A DNA stretch of 64,000 nucleotides from Ulva prolifera. Taxonomy: Eukaryota > Chlorophyta > Ulvophyceae > Ulvales > Ulvaceae. The stretch's first letter is position 1. Each line of letters starts with the position of its first letter. Made by a program: the position numbers and the translations under genes. Below, in pieces: positions 53,476 through 64,000 of the stretch. The notes under the pieces were generated by a model. The model did no database searches, had not been told where the DNA came from, and worked only from the letters and a program-made list of their open reading frames with translations. The DNA lies in assembly GCA_023078555.1 (NCBI GenBank), contig CM041200.1:8765528-8829527 (forward strand). The letters are read 5' to 3'.

Positions 53476-54164
53476 TCTGTGCCAATTCGTTAGTGTTCCA
53501 AGCCTAGGCCCCCCAGGAGAATCGCTTTTTAACATAGACAGCGTTGCCGGCCGCCGCCACCGATCACCAGGAGGGTTACAAAGACTTGACAGCAGCTACT
53601 CGTGCGGTCGTCTGTGTCAAAGCTTTCGCAATCACTGTTTCCATCAAGCGCGCGACAGGCACATCTTCTGAACGCTTGACGAGCATATCGAAGCCTATCA
53701 AAAACAGCAGCCTTCCAGCTCGCGACACGGCGCTCATCTGTAGCAATCTGTCGCGTCGGGCTTGGCTTCTTGGTGCTGCCATCCGAACATGTCGGGCTCG
53801 GTGACCGCTCGACGCCGCGGCACTGAACTTGATACGCAACCACAATGACCACCAAGCTGTCCAATTCACCCGCTTCCAAGCCCAGATAGCATCAGCTCGC
53901 CAATACCCATGTGCACGCAACAGCTCACTGCCTGGCGCTCGCTGACCGCATGCCAGCGAGAGGTGGCTGTTTTTGCCTCTGCTGATTCATTTGACCGTTG
54001 GCAATGGCGCGCAGCTGCAGCGGGTTGCTGCCCTGATTTGTACGTGCATGGGTCTGTTCTTGCTATACGCTGAATCGCAGCGAGCCGCGATTCGCTTGCA
54101 ATGCACAATACATCCGGATCTGAATGTTCGTTCTAGGCTAGGAACACTTTCGTGCACCTACTGA
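53476..54164 (+). repeat. Right 689-bp direct terminal repeat
   Basis: Same sequence as 47788-48476 as far as can be read by eye, offset 5688 bp. Confidence 0.92.
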
Positions 54165-55420
54165 TATCGATATGCTAGGAACCGCGTGGCGCCGCGTTCA
54201 TGATCAGTCCCACACCCGGCATTGGAGTCAGCAGCCTGAAACGATACAGACTCGTTTTAAGAGCATGATATGAACGGTAACACCTGGTGCATTGACTTCA
54301 AGTATTCAGAGAACATGATCATGATCTTAGGCAGTTGGTAAAGCAACGATGGCAGATATCTATATGCTGGGTCATGGCTGAGGTAGCACTGCCGCACTGC
54401 ATGCACAAAACTTATGCAAAACTGCTGCTAGCAGCAAGCTCCTCGCGCAGTGAACGACCGCAGAATAGCCGAACCAAGCAACAAAGGCGCTTTGTGTCTG
54501 CCCAGCTGTCAACAAATAGGCGCCTTTCGGTGCGAGCCAGGCGTGAAGACGCGCGCGACCTCGACGTGCAGGCTGCAGCTGGGTACAAACGCTGTTCACG
54601 AGTTCTGATCCCCAGATGAACACCCTTGCAGCAAGAGATTAAACAAACGCCAAGAGAGAAAACAAACAAGAGATACCCCGGTTACATCGAGTGCAGTGTT
54701 GCGTCGACTGCATCCCACGATGCCGCAGCATTGGCACCTCCAGCAAGGGAGAGCTGCTGAAACAGAAAAACTGTGAGCCAGCCGAGCCACAAAGAACTGA
54801 TTGTTGCCTGATCTAGCGGCATTGTGGCTGACGGCATCAACTTCGATGTAGTGGGGAGCCGAGCAGTGTGCACGTCTGATGGTCAGAGCCTGTGTGCAGA
54901 CGGAAGACGGAAATTGAACATATACCAGGTGAATGCTGTCGAAAAGTTTTATGTACAGGTATGCAGAAGCATGCTATCCGCCAATCTCAGCGTCAAGAAG
55001 AAGCGGCATCCGTTGGTCAAGCCTCTAAGGCAAACACACGTCGGGCATGTCGGACATATACCAGGCCAAACCCACGTGTACAACGGTTGCTGTTGCATAG
55101 TAGCGGATGGTCCAAGTCCACACGAGACAGACAACGCGCTACTGATACAACGAGTCTGGATCGAGAGCACGATCATGCCTCGGAGCACTGCCAACGTCAA
55201 CACGCGAGAGCGGGCAGCCTTGGAGCAGACAGTCGAGACGCCTCAAGGCTGTCCGGGCTGCCCAGGGCTCGTGAGCAGTATGCCAGCCCCGAGCGTCGCG
55301 GCGACAGATTGCAGCTGCAGGCACGAGAAGCTGCATATGCAGTGAGAGCCCTAGGGAAGTCGCATGCGACTTGTCAAACGATGAAGTGACATCGACGCGA
55401 TCCCGCGTACACACATATGC
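54165..55420. other. No recognisable gene
   Basis: Overlapping plus frames of 165-173 codons (54824-55389) lack motifs and exon partners. Confidence 0.4.
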
Positions 55421-55435
55421 ATGTTCTCGATTATG

Positions 55436-55630
55436 TCTTACAAAAGAGTGAACGGGAGAAAACAAACACTGAAACCGAATCTCATCCGAATCAACTGCAA
55501 CATACACTCACACACACACGAACACCACAACCGCACGCACATTCAGTCCGGCAGGATCGCGTCCTCCAGGCCCGCATCATAGCGCAACCGTTGCTCCCGA
55601 GAGATGACAAGCCCAGACTTCCGATACATG
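55436..55630 (-). mobile_element. Family B LINE tail, copy 11 (longest), with 15-bp TSD
   Basis: Plus strand reads TTACAAAAGAGTGAACGGG through GTCCGGCAGGATCGCGTCCT to GAGAGATGACAAGCCCAGAC. It shares its far end with copy 3 at 27612. The perfect 15-bp direct repeat ATGTTCTCGATTATG lies at 55421-55435 and 55631-55645. Confidence 0.9.
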
Positions 55631-55687
55631 ATGTTCTCGATTATGGGGTTCGTGTGGCCCTCAAGTTTCTGCAGTGTGGCGATGCGT

Positions 55688-55787
55688 GTTACGGACGAAA
55701 GTCTCGACCTGTATTTTCCTGTTGATCTCATGATACACTTTAACGGGTATAAACGAGCGAACACAGGTCGAGACTTTCGTCCGTAAC
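55688..55787. repeat. 25-bp perfect inverted repeat with 50-bp spacer
   Basis: Arms at 55688-55712 and 55763-55787 are exact reverse complements (core GACGAAAGTCTCGACC). Immediately after the right arm comes a family B-like GTTCACTCTCCTGT. It could be a small inverted-repeat element or an RNA hairpin. Confidence 0.9.
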
Positions 55788-55806
55788 GAACGTTCACTCT
55801 CCTGTC

Positions 55807-58800
55807 AACATGTTGCAGAAGAGTAAACGTCAACACAGTAAAGGTTCGGTCTTTTGAGGCCCCAATCTGACAGCTCCGGTGTCAATGCGACCTCATGCAT
55901 AATCGGGGCATGGCGCGCCAGTCGGAGCCCTCACAGACCCCACTTTAACCGCCATGTCCTCACGCATGAGGTGATGCATCTTGCTGGACCTCAGATCTGT
56001 AGGATTTGGCCTGACGTCAGACGTTCGATGGGAACACGGCGCGCGATACCTTCTGAGAAACAGCCGATGGTCGTGCCAGCGTATATAAACACAGGAAACT
56101 CCGCAACAATCATAAACTATAGCTACGCAGACGACCACCATGGTAACGAGTAAATTCCTGACTCAATCCGGAGTTGTGGAGGAAGGAGGGCCGTCCGTGC
56201 AGAGACGAACAGAACAGGAAGTGATCATCGGCACCACCACAGCATTCTCGCGCGACAGCTAACAGATCTACCGGATCCAGCAACTTCAAAATCTTAGTAT
56301 CAGTATGCCCAGGCCCATGTCCTTCAACTAGCCTTCCGAGAGGCGATCCGTAGCACAATCCGATCGATGTCCGGATCCGCAACAGCCGTGCTAGCGCACC
56401 GGGCTGCCACGCTCGGTTCACAGCATTCTAACGAAAGAGTGTCCAGTGGTGATACGACATGATGTGCAGTGCCAAGCGCTGGCGTCGTTGCAGCTGCAAC
56501 TTGGACAGAGAATTCCTGCAGAAAGATTTCGAGGCGACGGCGCACCACCAGTACGGGCACCTAACGCTTGGGAGGGCCGCACAACAGGGCCCAGCTGATT
56601 GGCAGTGGCTATAATCCTAATCTATGGTAGCCAGCCGAGGGCGTGCAGTCAGCTGCATTCTGCGCTAAGGTGGGACAAACACCGGCACCCACTGCACATG
56701 CAGTGACATCAGAACTGAGTCAGCATAGCTAGAGTATAGTGCACACACGAGTATATGACAGTTGCCATTGTGAACGCAGCAAGCGTACACGTGTCGCTCA
56801 TCTCAAACGTGCGGCTGTGTTCACAAGGCTAGAGAATCGTCCAAAACAGCACCGTACAGCAAGTGTCCTCAGGGGGTCCATCTTGGGGCTGGTGCGGGTA
56901 TTCGAGCCTGGAATGCCGTCAGCTCGATCGGCCTGGTCAGCTCCAATACGCCATGGCCATGCATGGTGTAGTGAGACAGTTTGGTGTGCACGATGTAGAT
57001 GTAAGATGTGGCAGAGAAACATGTGTGGGAGCTGCGTCTCGAGAACTGTGCCGTATCACAGCGCATTCAACGGGACTCGAGAGACACACCAGCATCAGCA
57101 CTTTGTGTGCACCACACACGCACGGCAGAACTACGAGATTATAGCCTGCATCAAACTGTAAGCGCTAGCCCTAGGCTTCCGCAATCTTCTGCCGCAAGGT
57201 GCACTAGGACAAAAGGGCAGTTAGGCAACATGCCTTTCCACTGTGTCATGATCAAATCCATTACGGATCTCATGAATCGGCACCTTGGCTTTGTGTGTCT
57301 CCCATGTTGTGACAAGCCGATCACACAATGGATGCATGGCTTTGGCAGTGTGGACCAGGGCATTCCGGTGTGGATAGCACACTTTCCATCGGGATCGCCC
57401 TGGAAAGTACATAATGCATCGTGGCATGAGCCTCATACAGTACCACGCTGGCATGCATGAGATGTTCTGCCAGCATGTTAAAGTTGCGGTCCACAAGGGT
57501 GAGCAGCCTGACCATGATGGGTCAGAGACCATCTCAGCCCATGGCAGAGTGAATTGGTTTGGCTCCATGCTGGGGCAAGGGTTGACCATATTTGCATACA
57601 CCTCTCTACAACCCACATTGGGTGTGCATCACCTCTGGTCCACGGTGGACTGTCTGCACCCCTTCATACAAAGAATCACCAACATTCCCCATGCTGGGGC
57701 ATGGGTATACCAGACTTGCACACACCTCTTAGGAAAATGCTGTGGGTGTGCATCAGTTTTGGTCCATCATGGAATGTCCACCCCCCACCATGAGAATGGT
57801 CGCCCATAACTAATTACTGAGTGGTGTCCACTATGAAATAACGGCAGCCATGCGGGATTCTTGACATCACACGAAAGCCAGAATCATTTCCATTCTACAG
57901 TATACAGCGATGCATACTGGATGTGCGACATGGAGTGTGTGCAAAATTGGGATTCCACAGTGGATGGTGCATGATCATGGTGGTTCATTCACAATCACCG
58001 TACTGTGGGTGCGCATGCCGGAGATGCATCATGGTGCCAATTGTGGTTCACCCTATGCTGGTGGCCAGCAGGGCACCCAGGGCTGTTGTGTTCCCGCCAT
58101 GCCCATTAGCATGGCCACTCGTGGCAATGCTAATGGCGCATGGCAGGCTCACCTTCCTGCGTGCCGCTGCTCACTGCACCGCGTCGGAGGCTGTGAGGAT
58201 GCAATTATACCCGGTTCCAGTGCAAGGCAATGGTGCACATTGAGGTGCACACTTTGGTAAGAACATCAGCCGTTGAAGATGACAAAGGCTGGCTGGCTGT
58301 GCATGCATTCATCATGTGTCAATAACATTGCGTAGCAAGCTCAAGTCATGACAAAGTGATGATTGCACTGCGTTCGCATGCCACGCATGGCCGCAAGACA
58401 CACATCACGGATATCGGAGCACACATACAAACCTAGCTCAGCTGTGAAGGCTATGTATGTGTACTGTGTTCTGCAGCCTGGTCATGCCAGAGTTCTTGGC
58501 AGATAGAGGTGCATGGCATAGTCACACCAAATCTAATGGCGGAGATACAATACTAAAAGCACATACCTGGCTTTGAGCGGTCCTGATTTGCACCAATATC
58601 CTGCACTCAGCTGAAGTCAGTATGAGGAGCACCGTCGGTCGATCGCAGGTCACAAATGTAGTCCGGATTTAGCTTCACATTACATGGTAAAACATTACCC
58701 CATTTCAGGCAGCGCAGGCAGAGCAGCTTCAATACCTGGCGGTGACAAATGTTCAGCAGAAATTAATCTCTTGAAGCATAATATTCTTGAGTCAGGAAAA

Positions 58801-58896
58801 TTTTCACCTGCACACGATCGAGAGGTCGTAGTCTAACAACAGTCTAACAATAGTGCATATATCGTCCATCGGCTCAGAGTGGTTCCCACATGACCT
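55807..58896. other. No convincing gene; diverged local duplication
   Basis: Short frames only. A diverged tandem pair of about 120 bp lies near 57565-57785, both beginning CCATGCTGGGGCA and ending TGTCCACC-like. Confidence 0.35.
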
Positions 58897-59382
58897 TCAC
58901 CCTGCAGCTGCTAGCTTCATGTCTGTATCTGCGCATTTTACATTGACCAGATTGCGGCGTACTTGTGAAGCGACGGACAGCTCAATCAGCACCACGTCGA
59001 GCATCCGCAGGAGCTCACATCCTTGAAGAGGAAGGCGCACCGCATCACTAACCTCGAAACATTGCATGATCACCTCTGCGCTATGTGAGACGCTCCCTTG
59101 CAGAGCTGTAGTAATGCGGTGGTCAACAGTCCTTGCGTAACAATGAGGACGCTGACGTTCCGGATACCACGCAACGCTGCAGCTATCATGTACTTCTCGA
59201 CAGTGATCAAATGTGACTGCACACTTCAGCAAACGATCCGAGAGTCTGCCCGTTGGCGTTAGTGCTCTGTGTAAGCAGGAGAGTGGCTGCGCAGTAGTAA
59301 CGGGCCGCGGCCAAGCCCACGTACACCCGAAGATATGTACCAAGGAAGAGGACAATCGTCCGTGACTCCTTGCTCTTGACAT
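58897..59382 (-). CDS. Weak candidate coding frame, unrecognised
   Basis: 161-codon minus frame ending at 58897. The C-terminal two thirds have a protein-like balance (VDHRITTALQGSVSHSAEVI, LLRMLDVVLIELSVASQVRR, NLVNVKCADTDMKLAAAG). No motif, membrane segment or signal peptide is evident. It could be the last exon of an unrecognised gene or chance; no splice partner identified. Confidence 0.2.
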   Translation of the reverse strand: MSRARSHGRLSSSLVHIFGCTWAWPRPVTTAQPLSCLHRALTPTGRLSDRLLKCAVTFDHCREVHDSCSVAWYPERQRPHCYARTVDHRITTALQGSVSHSAEVIMQCFEVSDAVRLPLQGCELLRMLDVVLIELSVASQVRRNLVNVKCADTDMKLAAAG

Positions 59383-60750
59383 ATAAAGGTCGTGTGTCTT
59401 CGATCAGCACTGCCATGATCGCCGAATTGACCCCAGCGCCACATGCGCATTACTGCGACAAGCCAAATGGCGGAGGGTGCACCGCATACACCAGGAACGC
59501 CCGGACGCATGCTGCCCGCTGACGATCAGAACTAATTTGTAAATCTCATTCTGATTACAATTTCGTGCAAGGCCGTCATGCGAGTTCTGATCATGTGTGT
59601 GATGCTCGGGCAAAATGATGTACATCGTTGAGCATGCACGTCGTACTTCTCCGCCAACCTTTTTCCATCGTTATATGACAGCTGAATTGGCGATAAAATA
59701 GGTCGACAGCTTGCGCGGGCCTGAGCTGTGTACACATGTGCTGCACTCCGTGCTGGCCACACACCTGATGCAAGCTGTGGTCACCAACCAAGAGGAGATC
59801 TCTGAACCATTGCGAGTTAAGATAGTGGCCATTCTCTGAGGTATGCTGTCCTGCCCTGCTGAAGAGTGTGACATTTGGGCATATGATGGCTGATCTCACT
59901 GGTGATGTCTACCTCCGTTGCAGCCCCCTAGGCCTGATGTGAGACACAATATCATTGCATGAGGTACAGTCACATGCTTAGCATGTCTGCAAATGGCTTG
60001 ATGCCATAAATTCGAGTCGCCGTTCCAAATTGGATCATGCTGCCTCGACACCGTGATGACACCGTGATCATGTTACACGTGTGCATGACCTTGTATCTGA
60101 TGACCAACTCAATGAGATGATATTTTCTTTTGCAGGTGGAGGAAATGTGTGATTCATGCAGATCTCGGATTCCTACAGTGGCCTATTACGATCGCTGACA
60201 GGCCTGGGCAATCGTGCAACCGGGATCACCATGTGCAGAGTCATATGTGGCTAACTGCAGTCATGGCAGTCATGCAGGCATTAGGCCATTGAGGCACCAG
60301 CTGGACTAGCAGTAGTAGTGAACGGGTAGTAAGCGATTGTGGTCTGCGTGATTGCTATCAAATGTAACCTTGTTCACAGATACAAGGCGGCATGCTCTGG
60401 CATGGCCATGATTGCTTATGCACGGTGTGATGTAGTGATTTTGGAGTCTTTGCAGAAACTGCATCCAGTGCCGGCGCCATGTGTTTTGAGCCAGCCCTCT
60501 TTCTGGATCTGATCGTTGAGAGCATCGCTGAGAGCACCATCGCGGCATGTACACAAAACAACAAAGCCGCTTGAAGTGATGGCATGCCTGAATGCGTTGT
60601 GTCGTACGAAACATGCTAGAGCATGGCTGTGCATATACACTAGAAAAGCACAGCTTCACTCAATGTGCCTCATGAAACATGCATACATGTAAACCTGAAC
60701 ATGTGCAAATCCATTTCAGACCACTGTGGTATGAATCAGTCCGGCTCTGA
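59383..60750. other. No recognisable gene
   Basis: Short frames only, then the start of the satellite array. Confidence 0.4.
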
Positions 60751-63700
60751 TGCCTTGCATGTGCTTTCCAGGCTTGTATCACAATTGTGGCAGTTCCAGG
60801 TGCTCAGCAGCCAGTAGCAATGATCTGAGGCAGCCCTCCCGCAGCGATCAGGCCCTAATGAGGATCATTCCCTGCTATCAATATTGTCAGGCAGCAGCAT
60901 GGCTTTGCAGAATGTCAAAATTCGATGCGGCTACAAAGCTGTGCAGAATTGCAGCTGTTTGCGTTTCCCGAATACTCTCCTCATGCACAGAGTCACACAT
61001 TGCCACAGACAAGTGTAGGGTGAATCAAACCGAGCCAAACTTGAACAGACTATGCCATATGAATGTGAGATAGCTGGGGTAGACTTGAATCAGTCCTGCG
61101 CTGATGCCTTGCATGTGCTTTCCAGGCTTGCACCACAATTGCGGCAGTTCCAGGTGCTCTGCATCCAGTAGCAATGGTCTGAGGCAGCCCTCCCGCAGCG
61201 ATCAGGCCCTGATGAGGATCATTCCCTGCTACAAATATGGTTTGGAAGCAGCATGGCCTTGCAGAATGTCAAAATTCGATGCGGCTACAAAGCTGTGCAG
61301 AATTGCAGCTGTTTGCGTTTCCCGAATACTCTCCTCATGCACAGAGTCACACATTGCCACAGACAAGTGTAGGGTGAATCAAACCAAGCCAAACTTGAAC
61401 AGACAATGCCATATGAATGTAAGATAGCTGGGGTAGGCTTGAATCAGTCCTGCCCTGATGCCTTGCACGTGCTTTCCAGGCTTGCACCACAATTGTGGCA
61501 GTTCCGGGTGCTCTGCATCCAGTAGCAATGGTCTGAGGCAGCCCCCCCCGCAGCGATCAGGCCCTGATGAGGATCATTCCCTGCTATAAATATGGTCTGG
61601 AAGCAGCATGGCTTTGCAGAATGTCAAAATTCGATGCGGCTACAAAGCTGTGCAGAATTGCAGCTGTTTGCGTTTCCCGAATACTCTCCTCATGCACAGA
61701 GTCACACATTGCCACAGACAAGTGTAGGGTGAATCAAACCAAGCCAAACTTGAACAGACAATGCCATATGAATGTAAGATAGCTGGGGTAGGCTTGAATC
61801 AGTCCTGCCCTGATGCCTTGCACGTGCTTTCCAGGCTTGCACCACAATTGTGGCAGTTCCAGGTGCTCTGCATCCAGTAGCAATGGTCTGAGGCAGCCCC
61901 CCCCGCAGCGATCAGGCCCTGATGAGGATCATTCCCTGCTATAAATATGGTCTGGAAGCAGCATGGCTTTGCAGAATGTCAAAATTCGATGCGGCTACAA
62001 AGCTGTGCAGAATTGCAGCTGTTTGCGTTTCCCGAATACTCTCCTCATGCACAGAGTCACACATTGCCACAGACAAGTGTAGGGTGAATCAAACCAAGCC
62101 AAACTTGAACAGACAATGCCATATGAATGTAAGATAGCTGGGGTAGGCTTGAATCAGTCCTGCCCTGATGCCTTGCATGTGCTTTCCAGGCTTGCACCAC
62201 AATTGTGGCAGTTCCATGTGCTCTGCATCCAGTAGCAATGGTCTGAGGCAGCCCTCCCGCAGCGATCAGGCCCTGATGAGGATCATTCCCTGCTATCAAT
62301 ATTGTCAGGGAGCAGCATGGATTTGCAGAATATCAAAATTCGATGCAGCTACAAAGCTGTGCAGAATTGCAGCTGTTTGCGTTTCCCGAATACTCTCCTC
62401 ATGCACAGAGTCACACATTGCCACAGACAAGTGTCGGGTGAATCAAACCAAGCCAAACTTGAACAGAAAATGCCATATGAATGTAAGATAGCTGGGGTAG
62501 GCTTGAATCAGTCCTGCAATGATGCCTTGCATGTGCTTTCCAGGCTTGTATCACAATTGTGGCAGTTCCAGGTGCTCTGCATCCAGTAGCAATGGTCTGA
62601 GGCAGCCCCCCCGCAGCGATCAGGCCCTGATAAGGATCATTCCCTGCTACAAATATGGTCTGGAAGCAGCATGGCCTTGCAGAATGTCAAAATTCGATGC
62701 GGCTACAAAGCTGTGCAGAATTGCAGCTGTTTGCGTTTCCCGAATACTCTCCTCATGCACAGAGTCACACATTGCCACAGACAAGTGTAGGGTGAATCAA
62801 ACCAAGCCAAACTTGAACAGACAATGCCATATGAATGTAAGATAGCTGGGGTAGGCTTGAATCAATCCTGCCCTGATGCCTTGCACGTGCTTTCCAGGCT
62901 TGCACCACAATTGTGGCAGTTCCAGGTGCTCTGCATCCAGTAGCAATGGTCTGAGGCAGCCCCCCCCGCAGCGATCAGGCCCTGATGAGGATCATTCCCT
63001 GCTATAAATATGGTCTGGAAGCAGCATGGCTTTGCAGAATGTCAAAATTCGATGCGGCTACAAAGCTGTGCAGAATTGCAGCTGTTTGCGTTTCCCGAAT
63101 ACTCTCCTCATGCACAGAGTCACACATTGCCACAGACAAGTGTAGGGTGAATCAAACCAAGCCAAACTTGAACAGACAATGCCATATGAATGTAAGATAG
63201 CTGGGGTAGGCTTGAATCAGTCCTGCCCTGATGCCTTGCATGTGCTTTCCAGGCTTGCACCACAATTGTGGCAGTTCCATGTGCTCTGCATCCAGTAGCA
63301 ATGGTCTGAGGCAGCCCTCCCGCAGCGATCAGGCCCTGATGAGGATCATTCCCTGCTATCAATATTGTCAGGGAGCAGCATGGATTTGCAGAATGTCAAA
63401 ATTCGATGCAGCTACAAAGCTGTGCAGAATTGCAGCTGTTTGCGTTTCCCGAATACTCTCCTCATGCACAGAGTCACACATTGCCACAGACAAGTGTCGG
63501 GTGAATCAAACCAAGCCAAACTTGAACAGACAATGCCATATGAATGTAAGATAGCTGGGGTAGGCTTGAATCAGTCCTGCAATGATGCCTTGCATGTGCT
63601 TTCCAGGCTTGTATCACAATTGTGGCAGTTCCAGGTGCTCTGCATCCAGTAGCAATGGTCTGAGGCAGCCCCCCCGCAGCGATCAGGCCCTGATAAGGAT

Positions 63701-64000
63701 CATTCCCTGCTACAAATATGGTCTGGAAGCAGCATGGCCTTGCAGAATGTCAAATTTCGATGCGGCTACAAAGCTGTGCAGAATTGCAGCTGTTTGCGTT
63801 TCCCGAATACTCTCCTCATGCACAGAGTCACACATTGCCACAGACAAGTGTAGGGTGAATCAAACCAAGCCAAACTTGAACAGACAATGCCATATGAATG
63901 TAAGATAGCTGGGGTAGGCTTGAATCAGTCCTGCCCTGATGCCTTGCATGTGCTTTCCAGGCTTGCACCACAATTGTGGCAGTTCCATGTGCTCTGCATC
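60751..64000. repeat. 354/355-bp satellite array, nine units plus a partial, with higher-order structure
   Basis: TGCCTTGC(A/G)TGTGCTTTCC-type unit starts lie at 60751, 61105, 61459, 61814, 62169, 62523, 62877, 63232, 63586 and 63940, and the array runs off the window. Periods are 354 or 355; the extra base lies in the C-run before GCAGCGATCAGG. Variant classes recur in order (A at 62169, 63232 and 63940; B at 62523 and 63586; C at 61459, 61814 and 62877), so larger blocks were amplified. A frame of about 107 codons stays open in most units because 354 is a multiple of three; I read this as satellite, not a gene. Confidence 0.97.

Larger units (their letters stand above)
47788..54164. mobile_element. 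6.4-kb element with 689-bp direct terminal repeats, multigene, class uncertain
   Basis: Bounded by 47788-48476 and 53476-54164, 689-bp direct repeats in which I see no difference. The left flank ends CGATA and the right flank starts TATCGATATG, so a TA duplication is possible; GATATC-type readings of 4-6 bp are also possible. Inside are a spliced gene (48615-49525), a 317-bp tandem array, an ORF (50926-51564), an antisense nuclease-like ORF and a DDE-like ORF (52257-53210). No reverse transcriptase, protease, integrase or capsid-like frame is seen, and neither a tRNA-primer site nor a polypurine tract stands out. Identical ends and open frames suggest recent insertion; the element looks whole. 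A DNA transposon with unusual ends or an LTR-bounded non-autonomous element are both possible. Confidence 0.7.

Noticed and set aside
47788-54164. Ordinary LTR retrotransposon
   Set aside because: Long direct repeats fit, but no reverse transcriptase, integrase, protease or gag-like frame is seen, genes face both ways, and no primer site or polypurine tract stands out beside the repeats.
60751-64000. Repeated 107-codon ORF in each satellite unit as a gene family
   Set aside because: The unit length is a multiple of three, so an open frame is copied with the DNA; no promoter, intron or motif distinguishes it.

Overview
The window is nuclear DNA from a complex eukaryote. Genes are broken by spliceosomal GT-AG introns, there are no operons or Shine-Dalgarno sites, and most of the sequence is non-coding and repeat-laden. 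Three pentatricopeptide-repeat (PPR)-like genes and an F-box/ApaG (FBXO3/SKIP16-type) gene suggest an organelle-rich, probably photosynthetic protist or alga. That placement is inference; nothing here fixes the species. Many introns start GTGCG or similar, several carry long C homopolymers on the sense strand, and TGCATG-type words look very common.

Layout. 1-8.6 kb: a CA microsatellite, then no convincing gene, but several short retroelement tails. 8.6-11.8 kb (+): a multi-exon gene for a probable membrane protein, family not recognised. 12.5-13.8 kb: a 5'-truncated LINE with a perfect 14-bp target-site duplication (TSD). 14.6-18.5 kb (+): a complete six-exon F-box/SMI1-like/ApaG gene, the best-supported gene in the window, followed by a 25-bp minisatellite. 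21.8-26.2, 33.0-36.6 and 44.0-47.4 kb (all -): three paralogous PPR-like genes; the second and third are close duplicates. Between them lie LINE tails with long TSDs, two copies of an older dispersed repeat (one hit by a hAT-type MITE, a LINE tail and a second LINE copy), and seven G/C homopolymers of 18-58 bases.

47.8-54.2 kb is the most unusual object: a 6.4-kb segment bounded by two apparently identical 689-bp direct repeats and flanked by TA. It carries a spliced acidic/helical protein gene, four copies of a 317-bp tandem repeat, an unrecognised ORF, an antisense ORF resembling a PD-(D/E)XK nuclease, and an ORF ending in a Tc1/mariner-like DDE motif. I see no reverse transcriptase, integrase or gag in it, so the long direct repeats are not those of an ordinary LTR element.

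54.2-60.7 kb holds no convincing gene apart from one weak minus-strand candidate, plus a LINE tail and a 25-bp perfect inverted repeat. 60.75 kb to the window end is a 354/355-bp satellite array with higher-order structure that runs off the edge.

How it fits together: the F-box/ApaG protein should be an SCF ubiquitin-ligase substrate receptor; PPR proteins usually bind organellar RNA. There is no sign that the host genes work in one pathway. The rest is a record of repeated mobile-element insertion.
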